Part shown: positions 9,846 through 17,837 of the stretch, in pieces | Layout of the letters: every line of letters begins with the position of its first letter | How positions within the stretch are numbered: the first letter of the stretch is position 1 | Source: Lacrimispora indolis DSM 755 | Lineage (GTDB): Bacteria > Bacillota > Clostridia > Lachnospirales > Lachnospiraceae | NCBI RefSeq assembly: GCF_000526995.1 | Contig: NZ_AZUI01000001.1 | Location: 2,232,001-2,296,000, forward strand | Reading direction: 5' to 3' | DNA length: 64,000 bases | Program-made: the position numbers and the translations under genes | Notes under the pieces: model-generated | Databases searched by the model: none | The model's input: only the letters and a program-made list of their open reading frames with translations | What the model was told of the DNA's origin: nothing

Positions 9846-10083
9846 ATGAAAAGAATATTAAATACATAGGACTTTTTATACTTGTAATAATTGTATTATT
9901 CATGGTGTTGGCTGCTCTGATTATATTTTCTGGGTTAAATTTGGAGAATAAGGGAAGTATCGGAAATAATTCAGAAAGCATAATACTGGAGTATGAAGGG
10001 AAAGGAAAAATTCCAACCGTTGAGTACCAGGAACCAATTTTTAAGGATACCATGGAAGAGGCTCTTATTGCAGCAGAAAATTA
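9846..10083 (+). pseudogene. Family 1 immunity-like gene, fourth copy, broken and truncated
   Basis: Starting with ATGAAAAGAATATT the sequence follows copy C (transmembrane segment, then GSIGNNSESIILEYEGKG, then DTMEEALIAAENYY). It has lost one base near codon 5, so the proper frame ends at once; the remainder is open from about 9860 to the TAA at 10088. Two thirds of the gene is missing. Confidence 0.7.
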
Positions 10084-10087
10084 TTAC

Positions 10088-10171
10088 TAAACCTCCTAAA
10101 CAGGACAAGCCGCCTGCCAATTATGCAGAAAATAATACCGGTTATGCAAAAAGCCGTTTCCCAAGTCCATA
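10088..10171 (+). pseudogene. Short C-terminal remnant resembling immunity family 2 ending
   Basis: One frame reads KPPKQDKPPANYAENNTGYA and then KSRFPSP before TAA. The NNTGYAKSRFPSP ending is similar in pattern to PTSGYAKWKVPPM of family 2. Too short for certainty, but it sits at the right edge of the array, just before the GH3 operon. Confidence 0.35.
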
Positions 10172-10235
10172 ATGTGTTAAAGTGAGATGCGTACCACACA
10201 ATCTGTGGTAATTTTTATGGAGGAGGATGAAAGAA

Positions 10236-13091
10236 ATGTTACAAATCAACATGGATGATGTATTAAAGATCGTCAACCTTTGCGTGCCGTACTTGATCGG
10301 GCTGGCCGTTGTCATTGCAGCTGCGGTTGCGGCAATGGTGGCATGCAGAAAAAAGAAAGCTGCCGCCAGGTATCTGATCCGGTGCCAGGGGCTTATGGCC
10401 ATTGTGCTTTCCGTAGTTATTGTGGCAAACATGATCTGCTGGGGCCCCATGTCCAGTCTGATTTCCCTTGCAACAGGCAGCGGAACCATTTCAAAAGAGA
10501 CTTCAGACAAGGCAACCGGGCTTTGTACCAGGATCGCGGAAGAAGGGATCGTGCTTTTAAAGAATGAAGAAAATCTGCTTCCCTTAAAATCTGATTCTAA
10601 TTTAAACGTGTTTGGCTGGGCTTCCACCAATCCGTGTTACGGCGGTACCGGTTCAGGTTCTCTCTCTGACGCATATGAAACCGTGTCCCTTCTTCAGGGG
10701 CTTGAACACGCAGGCTTTAAGCTGAATTCAGGGATTTCTGATTTCTACGCCGCATACCGGGCAGACCGCCCCAATGTGGGGATGTGGGAACAGGACTGGA
10801 CCCTTCCGGAGCCTGTAAAGGGATCCTATACCAGTGAGCTGATGGAGGAGGCAAAGGCATTTTCCCATACGGCCATGATCGTGATCACCCGTGTAGGCGG
10901 GGAAGGAGCCGATCTTCCTACTGATGTCAGTGCAGTTACCTATACGGATAATTCCACGGAATATAAGGACTTTGAACCTGGTGAGCATTATCTGCAATTA
11001 AGCAAAACGGAAAAAGACCTGGTTGATCTGGTATGCTCCAATTTCGACAATGTGGTTTTGGTGTACAATGGAGCCAATGCCATGGAGCTTGGCTTTGTCA
11101 ATGAGTACAGCCAGATCAAGAGCGCCATCTGGTGCCCGGGAACCGGCCAGTCCGGCTTTGAGGCCCTTGGTGAGATCGTAAGCGGTACGGTCAACCCATC
11201 TGGTAAAGCAAGTGATACCTTTGTGACGGATTTAACCGCAACCCCCCATTACAATAATTTTGGAAGCTTTGTTTACGATAACATGAGTGAATTCGCAGGC
11301 AAGGCATTTAAGGGAGAAGCAACCTATCCCAGCTTTATCAATTATGTGGACGGCATCTACGTGGGGTACCGTTTTTATGAAACTGCCGCAGAAGAAGGGC
11401 TGATCGACTACAATAAAACCGTTCTTTATCCCTTTGGATATGGCTTGACCTACACCTCTTTCTCTCAGGAAATGGGCGCCATTACAGAGGCAGACGGTAC
11501 CATCTCTTTTGATGTGACCGTTACCAATACTGGCGATAAGGCAGGAAAGGATGTGGTTGAGGTTTATTACAATCCTCCTTATACCAACGGAGGAATTGAA
11601 AAGGCTTCCGCGAACTTAATCGCATTCGATAAAACGGATCTTCTGGAGCCGGGTCAGTCCCAGACCATTGCAATATCCTTCCAGGCGGAAGACATGGCAT
11701 CCTATGATGGAGCCGGAAAGGGAACTTATGTCCTGGAAGCAGGGGATTACGGGATCTCTATCCGGTCTGATTCCCACAGCATCATCAAAGAACAGACATA
11801 TACCGTAGCCGGAGAAATCGTATACGATGAAACCAATCCCCGTTCTTCTGATGAGACGGCTGCTGCAAACCAGTTTGCCGATGCAGACGGAGGCCTGACC
11901 TATTTATCCCGTGCAGACGGATTTGCAAACTATGAAAAGGCTACGGCAAAGCCGGAAAGCCTGACCATGCCGGAAGCATACAAGGCTGCTTTTGTGAATA
12001 ACAGCAACTATGATCCGGCGGTCCACAACCGGGCGGAGGATGTGATGCCGGTGACCGGTGCCCGCAACGGATTAAGCCTTGCCTCCATGCGCGGTGCGGA
12101 TTATGACGATCCCCAGTGGGAGAATCTTCTGGATCAGCTGACCGTGACGGAAATGGATACCATGATCGCCATCGGAGGATATCAGACTTCCGCAGCAAAG
12201 AGTGTGAATAAGGTGGGAACCGTGGATTGTGACGGACCGGCTTCCATTAACAATAACTTTACAGGGACCGGGTCCATCGGTTTTCCATCCGCAGTCATGA
12301 TCGCAAGCACCTGGAACCGGGATATTGCGGAGGAATTCGGGGAAAGCATCGGTAAGATGGCAGATGAGATGAAGGTGTCCGGCTGGTATGCACCGGCAAT
12401 GAACACCCATCGTTCCGCCTTTGCAGGAAGAAACTTTGAATATTATTCCGAAGACGGAGTCCTGGCAGGAAAAATGGCGGCCAGTGCCATCATCGGTGCA
12501 GAAAGCCATGGAGTGTATGCTTATATCAAACATTATGCGCTCAATGACCAGGAAACCAACCGGAACAACATGCTCTGTACCTGGTCAAATGAACAGGCCA
12601 TCCGTGAAATCTATTTAAAGCCTTTTGAGATTGCAGTAAAAGAGGGCAAAGCAAAAGCAGTCATGTCCGCATTTAACTACATTGGAACAGAATATGCAGG
12701 AGCTTCCGATGCACTGCTTAATAAGGTGCTCCGGGATGAATGGGGCTTCCGCGGCTTTGTGCTGACAGATTATTTCGGAGGCTACGGATATCAGAACGCA
12801 GACCAGGAAATCCGGAACGGAAACGACGCCATGCTGGTCGCCTATGATACGGAAACCAACCATGTGAAGGATACTTCCAGCGCCACAAGCCTTCTGGCCA
12901 TGAGAAAGGCAAGCAAAAACATCATGTACACAGTGGTAAACAGCCGTGCCTATGAAGGAGATAACGCAAAGGGCGGACTGCTTCCATGGCAGATGGCTGC
13001 CATTGCCCTTGATGTGATCCTGGCGGCGGGATTTGTTGTTCTGGAGGTAAGGATCCTCAATGTCTATAAAAAGAAACGGGAATTAACATGA
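10236..13091 (+). CDS. Permuted GH3 beta-glucosidase-like protein with two membrane segments
   Basis: A glycoside hydrolase family 3 protein of about 951 residues with the domain order reversed. An N-terminal transmembrane segment (about residues 15-35) and a second hydrophobic stretch (about 52-75) come first. Then comes the GH3 C-terminal domain (EEGIVLLKNEENLLPL from about 100), a fibronectin-III-like domain (about 415-520) and finally the (beta/alpha)8 catalytic domain (about 630-900). A C-terminal transmembrane helix (about 915-940) and KKKRE finish it. The probable nucleophile is Asp in GFVLTDYFGG, codon 12768-12770; KHYALNDQETNRN and GRNFEYYSED are substrate-pocket motifs of the family. 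Permuted GH3 enzymes are known from Butyrivibrio. The AGGAGG at 10221-10226 is spaced for the ATG at 10236, not 10227. The stop overlaps the next gene's ATG. Likely membrane-tethered and acting on beta-glucosides or xylosides outside the cell; the substrate is not readable from sequence. Confidence 0.85.
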   Translation: MLQINMDDVLKIVNLCVPYLIGLAVVIAAAVAAMVACRKKKAAARYLIRCQGLMAIVLSVVIVANMICWGPMSSLISLATGSGTISKETSDKATGLCTRIAEEGIVLLKNEENLLPLKSDSNLNVFGWASTNPCYGGTGSGSLSDAYETVSLLQGLEHAGFKLNSGISDFYAAYRADRPNVGMWEQDWTLPEPVKGSYTSELMEEAKAFSHTAMIVITRVGGEGADLPTDVSAVTYTDNSTEYKDFEPGEHYLQLSKTEKDLVDLVCSNFDNVVLVYNGANAMELGFVNEYSQIKSAIWCPGTGQSGFEALGEIVSGTVNPSGKASDTFVTDLTATPHYNNFGSFVYDNMSEFAGKAFKGEATYPSFINYVDGIYVGYRFYETAAEEGLIDYNKTVLYPFGYGLTYTSFSQEMGAITEADGTISFDVTVTNTGDKAGKDVVEVYYNPPYTNGGIEKASANLIAFDKTDLLEPGQSQTIAISFQAEDMASYDGAGKGTYVLEAGDYGISIRSDSHSIIKEQTYTVAGEIVYDETNPRSSDETAAANQFADADGGLTYLSRADGFANYEKATAKPESLTMPEAYKAAFVNNSNYDPAVHNRAEDVMPVTGARNGLSLASMRGADYDDPQWENLLDQLTVTEMDTMIAIGGYQTSAAKSVNKVGTVDCDGPASINNNFTGTGSIGFPSAVMIASTWNRDIAEEFGESIGKMADEMKVSGWYAPAMNTHRSAFAGRNFEYYSEDGVLAGKMAASAIIGAESHGVYAYIKHYALNDQETNRNNMLCTWSNEQAIREIYLKPFEIAVKEGKAKAVMSAFNYIGTEYAGASDALLNKVLRDEWGFRGFVLTDYFGGYGYQNADQEIRNGNDAMLVAYDTETNHVKDTSSATSLLAMRKASKNIMYTVVNSRAYEGDNAKGGLLPWQMAAIALDVILAAGFVVLEVRILNVYKKKRELT

Positions 13092-15511
13092 AACATACCC
13101 ATATCATTGAAAAAATGACAATAGAAGAAAAAGCGGCCATTTTAAGCGGAAAAAACGTGTGGCAGACCTGGAACATTGACCGTCTGGGAATTCCGTCCAT
13201 ATTTTGCTCCGACGGCCCTCACGGAATACGGAAACAGGCAAAGGAAGGGGATCATCTGGGCTTAAATGCCTCCCTTCCGTCCACCTGCTTTCCAACGGCA
13301 GCCTCTGTGGCAAACAGCTGGGATGAAGACCTTTGCCGGGAGATCGGGGAGGCCTTAGGAGAGGAAGCCTCGGCTCTGGGAGTGAACGTCCTTTTGGGCC
13401 CTGGCCTTAATATCAAAAGAAGTCCTCTCTGCGGGAGAAATTTCGAGTATTTTTCCGAGGATCCCTATTTGTCGGGAAAGCTGGCGGCGGCTTATATAAA
13501 GGGGATCCAGAGCCAGGGAGTGCACGCATGTCCCAAGCATTTTGCAGTCAACAACCAGGAGCAGCGCCGCATGGCAATGAATTCCGTGGTGGATGAGAGG
13601 ACTCTTAGAGAGATTTATCTGGAAGGTTTTGAAATAGCAGTGAAGGAAGGCAAGGCAAGAGCCATTATGACCAGCTACAACGAGGTCAACGGGGTCTATG
13701 CCAATGAGAACCAGCACCTTCTTAAGGATATCCTTCGGGGAGAGTGGGGCTTTGACGGCATTGTCATCACCGACTGGGGCGGCTCCAACGACCATGTGAA
13801 GGGGGTGGCGGCAGGCTCTAACTTAGAGATGCCCTCCCCCGGCCTTCATACGGCCAGAGAACTGATCAAGGCGGTGGAAAATGGCAGCCTATCCATGGAA
13901 GCGCTGGATGCCTGCGTGGATGATCTGCTGGAGGCGGTATTTACCCTTACCGGGAATCAGGAAAACAGGCAAAGCTCCTTTGATGAGGATGCGCATCACA
14001 TGTTAGCGGAAAAGGCAGCACAAGAGAGCATCGTGCTGTTAAAAAACCAGGATGAAATGCTTCCGTTAAAACCCGGAGGCAGGGTGGCCCTGATCGGGGA
14101 CTTTGCCTTTACACCCCGGTATCAGGGGGCAGGGTCTTCCCTGGTAAACCCCATCCGCCTGGAAACCATGGAGGAGAGGATAAGGGCTTACCCCTTAAAT
14201 GTCATAGGCTGTGCCAGAGGCTATTCCCGAAGCGGAGCAGATGATGCTGCCTTAAGGCAGGAGGCCCTTGATCTGGCAGCCCGGGCTGATGTGGTGCTTT
14301 ACTGCTTTGGACTTGATGAGATCAGTGAATCAGAGGGAATGGACCGGAGCCATATGAGGGTCCCCGGAAACCAGATTGAGCTTCTCACGGCCCTGGCAGA
14401 GGTAAATTCCAGAATTGCCGGGATCTTAAGCGCAGGCTCTGCCATAGAAATGCCGTGGCATGAATGCTGTAAATCCATTCTTCACGGCTATTTAAGCGGG
14501 CAGGCAGGTCCTTCTGCCATGCTTCGGGTGATCACGGGAGAAGTGAATCCTTCCGGCCGCTTAAGCGAAACCTATCCCCGGAGATATGAAGATACTCCTG
14601 CCTATAAGTACTTTCCGGGAGAAGAGCGCTGCTCCCAGTACCGGGAAAGCCTTTATGTGGGTTATAGGTATTATGATACTGAAAAGGTTAAAGTACAGTA
14701 TCCCTTTGGCTTTGGGCTGTCCTATACCACATTTTCTTATGACAATATGGAGATTTTGGAGAATGAAGTCCGTTTCACCCTTATGAATACGGGAAAGGTT
14801 GACGGAAAGGAAGTTGTCCAGCTTTATGTGAGAGGACCCAAGGGCAGGATATTCCGCCCGGACAAGGAGCTGAAAGGCTTTAAAAAGGTATTCTTAAAGG
14901 CAGGAGAAAGCAGGATGGTCACCATTCCTTTTGATGATAAGACCTTCCGTTACTGGAACAGGGTGACAAACCGCTTTGAGGTGGAGGGGGGCATTTATAC
15001 CGTATTGATCGGTGGAAGCGTGGCAGACATCAGGCTTTATCAGACTGTGACACGGGAAGGGACCACGGAAAGCTGGCCTTATGAGCCGGAAATGCTTAAA
15101 TCCTACTATTCCGGAAAGATCGGCCAGGTGCCTGAGGAAGAATTTGAAGCCCTTTTGGGCCATCCGGTCCCTGATGGGAAATGGTCCGGTGAGTTGGGAG
15201 TCAATGATGCCCTCTGTCAGATGTATTATGCTAAGAGCCCGCTGGCAAGGCTGGCCTGGCGGATCCTCACAGCCCTGAAAAACAGGAGTGAGGCAAAGGG
15301 AAAGCCGGACTTAAATCTTCTGTTCATTTATAACATGCCCTTTCGGGGGATTGCCAAGATGACAGGAGGAGCGGTCAGCATGGAAATGGCAGAAGGGATG
15401 GTCCTTGCGGTGAACGGCCATTTCTTCCGTGGAATGAAGCAGATCATCGGCGGATATTTTTCCAATGCAAAAGCGAACAGAGCTTATGAGAAGAAGCTCT
15501 CCGGAAAATAG
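13088..15511 (+). CDS. GH3 beta-glucosidase, canonical domain order
   Basis: 807 residues, no signal peptide, so probably cytoplasmic. The order is the usual one: catalytic (beta/alpha)8 domain (about 1-280), alpha/beta sandwich domain (about 310-520) and fibronectin-III-like domain (about 560-640, DGKEVVQLYVRGPKGRIFRP). An extra ~150-residue C-terminal helical part follows. The nucleophile is Asp229 in GIVITDWGGSND; KHFAVNNQEQRRM and GRNFEYFSEDP bind substrate. It hydrolyses beta-linked oligosaccharides brought into the cell. Translation is coupled to the upstream permuted GH3 through an ATGA overlap at 13088-13091, so the two are made together, one at the membrane and one inside. Confidence 0.9.
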   Translation: MKHTHIIEKMTIEEKAAILSGKNVWQTWNIDRLGIPSIFCSDGPHGIRKQAKEGDHLGLNASLPSTCFPTAASVANSWDEDLCREIGEALGEEASALGVNVLLGPGLNIKRSPLCGRNFEYFSEDPYLSGKLAAAYIKGIQSQGVHACPKHFAVNNQEQRRMAMNSVVDERTLREIYLEGFEIAVKEGKARAIMTSYNEVNGVYANENQHLLKDILRGEWGFDGIVITDWGGSNDHVKGVAAGSNLEMPSPGLHTARELIKAVENGSLSMEALDACVDDLLEAVFTLTGNQENRQSSFDEDAHHMLAEKAAQESIVLLKNQDEMLPLKPGGRVALIGDFAFTPRYQGAGSSLVNPIRLETMEERIRAYPLNVIGCARGYSRSGADDAALRQEALDLAARADVVLYCFGLDEISESEGMDRSHMRVPGNQIELLTALAEVNSRIAGILSAGSAIEMPWHECCKSILHGYLSGQAGPSAMLRVITGEVNPSGRLSETYPRRYEDTPAYKYFPGEERCSQYRESLYVGYRYYDTEKVKVQYPFGFGLSYTTFSYDNMEILENEVRFTLMNTGKVDGKEVVQLYVRGPKGRIFRPDKELKGFKKVFLKAGESRMVTIPFDDKTFRYWNRVTNRFEVEGGIYTVLIGGSVADIRLYQTVTREGTTESWPYEPEMLKSYYSGKIGQVPEEEFEALLGHPVPDGKWSGELGVNDALCQMYYAKSPLARLAWRILTALKNRSEAKGKPDLNLLFIYNMPFRGIAKMTGGAVSMEMAEGMVLAVNGHFFRGMKQIIGGYFSNAKANRAYEKKLSGK

Positions 15512-15525
15512 AAGGGAGGGAGCAC

Positions 15526-16119
15526 ATGCTGTCAGGTATAAAAGCCGGATGGAAGGCATTTGCCGGGAACCATCCGACTCTAGCACAATTTTTACTGTTT
15601 TTCCTTGTGTCCAATGGAGTAACGGTCTTACAGATGATTCTGATGCCGGTTTTCCGGAACATGCTGGGGATGACCTCTCTGGTGGATACGAATTTCCAGA
15701 TATGGCATGTGGGTTCCAATCTGGATGGAACGCCTTATTATATCTTTAACTATGGGGCAGGCGCCCTTTCCCAGGGAGGAGGCGGAGGACTTGCGTATTT
15801 TCTGGCGGTGGAGATCACCATGGGAATTGCCCAGGTCATCAACTTTTTCCTTCAAAGAAATGTCACCTTTAAAGCAAATAACAGCGCGGCAAAGGCGGCC
15901 ATGTGGTATGTGATCGCCTATATCATCATCACCATCGGCGCTGCTGCCCTTCAGGGTCTTTATAAGGCCCCGGTCTACCATTTCTTCATGAATGGCTTAA
16001 AGCTGGGCGGTGGAGGAGAGACCATTGCAGACGTGATCACCATGCTGATCAATTCTGCGATTTCCTTCTGGGTGTTCTTTCCCATCTTTAAGATCATATT
16101 TAAGAACGATGGAAAATAG
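15526..16119 (+). CDS. GtrA-like integral membrane protein
   Basis: 197 residues with four predicted transmembrane segments (about 22-45, 75-115, 122-145 and 165-190). The pattern, with ITMGIAQVINFFLQRNVTFK in the middle, fits the GtrA-like family, whose members help move lipid-linked sugars or are of unknown role. It follows the GH3 gene by 14 nt with a GAAGGGAGGG site, so it belongs to the same operon, which ends at the terminator after it. The role beside two glycosidases is unclear; it may act on glycoconjugates at the membrane. Confidence 0.65.
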   Translation: MLSGIKAGWKAFAGNHPTLAQFLLFFLVSNGVTVLQMILMPVFRNMLGMTSLVDTNFQIWHVGSNLDGTPYYIFNYGAGALSQGGGGGLAYFLAVEITMGIAQVINFFLQRNVTFKANNSAAKAAMWYVIAYIIITIGAAALQGLYKAPVYHFFMNGLKLGGGGETIADVITMLINSAISFWVFFPIFKIIFKNDGK

Positions 16120-16170
16120 ATGGATTTAACTGAATCAAGTATCAAAGCGGATTGCAAATATCCGCTTGAC

Positions 16171-16222
16171 AAACTCAAGGAACCAGTTTGAGCTTCATGC
16201 CTACTGGTTCCCTGAGTTTTTT
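16171..16222 (+). terminator. Terminator of the GH3 operon (also serves the converging yesN)
   Basis: AAACTCAAGGAACCAGT at 16171-16187 pairs with ACTGGTTCCCTGAGTTT at 16203-16219 and is followed by a T run. The AAACTCA side gives an equivalent tract on the other strand. A smaller hairpin (AAGCGGA/TCCGCTT) lies just before it at 16145-16167. Confidence 0.8.
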
Positions 16223-16223
16223 G

Positions 16224-17837
16224 TTAAAGCCGGGTCTGGTCATAAACTTCAGCCTCCCGGTAGGATGAAGGAGATACTCCAAGCTTTCTTTTAAAGCTGG
16301 TGCTGAAATAATACTGGTTGGCGTACCCGCATTTCTCGCTGATTTCTTTTAAGGAAAGGGTGGAGTTTTTTAAGTACTGGCAGGCAGCGTCAATGCGGGC
16401 GGAAGCAATGATGTCGCTGATATTCACCCCTGTATTCTTTTTAAACAAGGCGCTTAAATAAGCAGGGCTTACGTTTGCGTATTTTGCAATGTCGTGAAGG
16501 CACAAATCGCTGTTTTCATAATTGTTTTTAATATAGGCCAGGACTGAGCCGCAAAGGGTGTCATGGTAGGCCTTTAACGAGGTGTCCAGCTTATGGCAGG
16601 CCATGGTGCAGATCCGGTACAGCCAGGAAAAGAACTGGCCGCTGGTGGTAAAGGTATCAAGGCTGCTGTAGGCCTTGATAATGCTGATTTCCAGTTCCTC
16701 AGCATTAATGTTCAATTCATATAAAAACTTCAGGATCCTTCCAAGGAGGGAGTAGATGCGGATGAAGACCAGATTTTTTGTCTGGTATTTTTTCAGTAAG
16801 TCAGAAGAAAACTCCTTGATCCATTGTTCCAGGGCAGGGTAATCCTTCTGGCAGATGAGGCGTATCAATTCCTCCTCCCCTGTGTCTGAGAAGGGTTCCA
16901 GAGTCAGGTTCCTGCCCAGGGCTTCCCTGGCGTTAAACACATTTTTCTGGGGAAAGAAAAAACGGTATTCCAGGGCATGAACGGCGCTTTCATGAGAAAG
17001 ATGTACGTTCCATAAATCAGAAACCACATTTCCGATGCCAATATTTAATGAAATATCGGATTTCTGGTATTCCTCCGCCACAATGGAGGCGATCTTGTGG
17101 ACGGATTGGAGAAAGTGATCCGGGTTTGAGCTGTTCTGGCACAGAATCAGGGTAAGGCCGTCAAAGTCCTTCAGCACATAGTGAAAATCAAAGATCCTGC
17201 AATACCGGCTGAGAGTATCCCGGATGCTGTACAGCAGGATCTCATACTGTGCCACACCCATAGCGGCCTTTCGTTCAGAGGCATTTTCAACGCTTAAGGA
17301 GATCACGGCAAAGAATTTATAATCTAAGCCCAGATTTAAGTACTCCATGTAGGAAGCCAGATGATAGGCGGCCTCCTTTCCGGAATAATGGATCAAGTCC
17401 CGGAAGAATTTTTCCGTCATAAGGGGACGGCTCTGGTTCAAAAGCTCCATGTTCTTTTTTTCCTGGTCAATGAGAGCGCAGGCGCCCCGGACCTTTTCCG
17501 CCAGATAGGAATAGTCAATGGGCTTTTCAATGTAATCGTAAACGCCGATCCGAAGGGCGCGTCTGGCATAGTCAAACCGGTCATAGGCGCTGATGAGGAT
17601 GATCTTCACAAAGGGGTTGAAGCCAATGGCAAGCTTGCTCATGGAGATCCCGTCTAAGTCCGGCATTTCAATGTCTGAGATGATGATATCCGCAGGATCC
17701 TCCTCCATGGCCTGGATCGCAGACGTTCCGTCGTACCGGATATGGATCACGGCAGAATCCAGGGCCTCCCAGTCAATATTTTTTTGGATTCCTTCCACGG
17801 ACAGACAGTTGTCATCCACAATCATGATCTTCTTCAT
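16224..17837 (-). CDS. YesN-type response regulator, AraC family
   Basis: About 537 residues. The N-terminal receiver domain (1-120) has acidic pocket DD at 8-9 and phospho-acceptor Asp55 (IIISDIEMPDLDG). A ~280-residue linker follows, then a C-terminal AraC/XylS double helix-turn-helix (about 430-530, HDIAKYANVSPAYLSALFKK and SEKCGYANQYYFSTSFKRKLG). The frame is open to 17879, but MKKIMIVDDN at 17837 is the family start, follows AAGGAGACC and overlaps the kinase stop (ATGA). It is the DNA-binding partner of the kinase upstream. By position it probably activates the divergent ABC transporter operon and/or the converging GH3 operon; the target is inferred. Confidence 0.9.
   Translation of the reverse strand: MKKIMIVDDNCLSVEGIQKNIDWEALDSAVIHIRYDGTSAIQAMEEDPADIIISDIEMPDLDGISMSKLAIGFNPFVKIILISAYDRFDYARRALRIGVYDYIEKPIDYSYLAEKVRGACALIDQEKKNMELLNQSRPLMTEKFFRDLIHYSGKEAAYHLASYMEYLNLGLDYKFFAVISLSVENASERKAAMGVAQYEILLYSIRDTLSRYCRIFDFHYVLKDFDGLTLILCQNSSNPDHFLQSVHKIASIVAEEYQKSDISLNIGIGNVVSDLWNVHLSHESAVHALEYRFFFPQKNVFNAREALGRNLTLEPFSDTGEEELIRLICQKDYPALEQWIKEFSSDLLKKYQTKNLVFIRIYSLLGRILKFLYELNINAEELEISIIKAYSSLDTFTTSGQFFSWLYRICTMACHKLDTSLKAYHDTLCGSVLAYIKNNYENSDLCLHDIAKYANVSPAYLSALFKKNTGVNISDIIASARIDAACQYLKNSTLSLKEISEKCGYANQYYFSTSFKRKLGVSPSSYREAEVYDQTRL

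Noticed and set aside
10280..10567. 95-codon Cys/Arg-rich frame inside the permuted GH3 gene
   Set aside because: Shadow frame within a supported gene; composition is typical of an out-of-frame translation.
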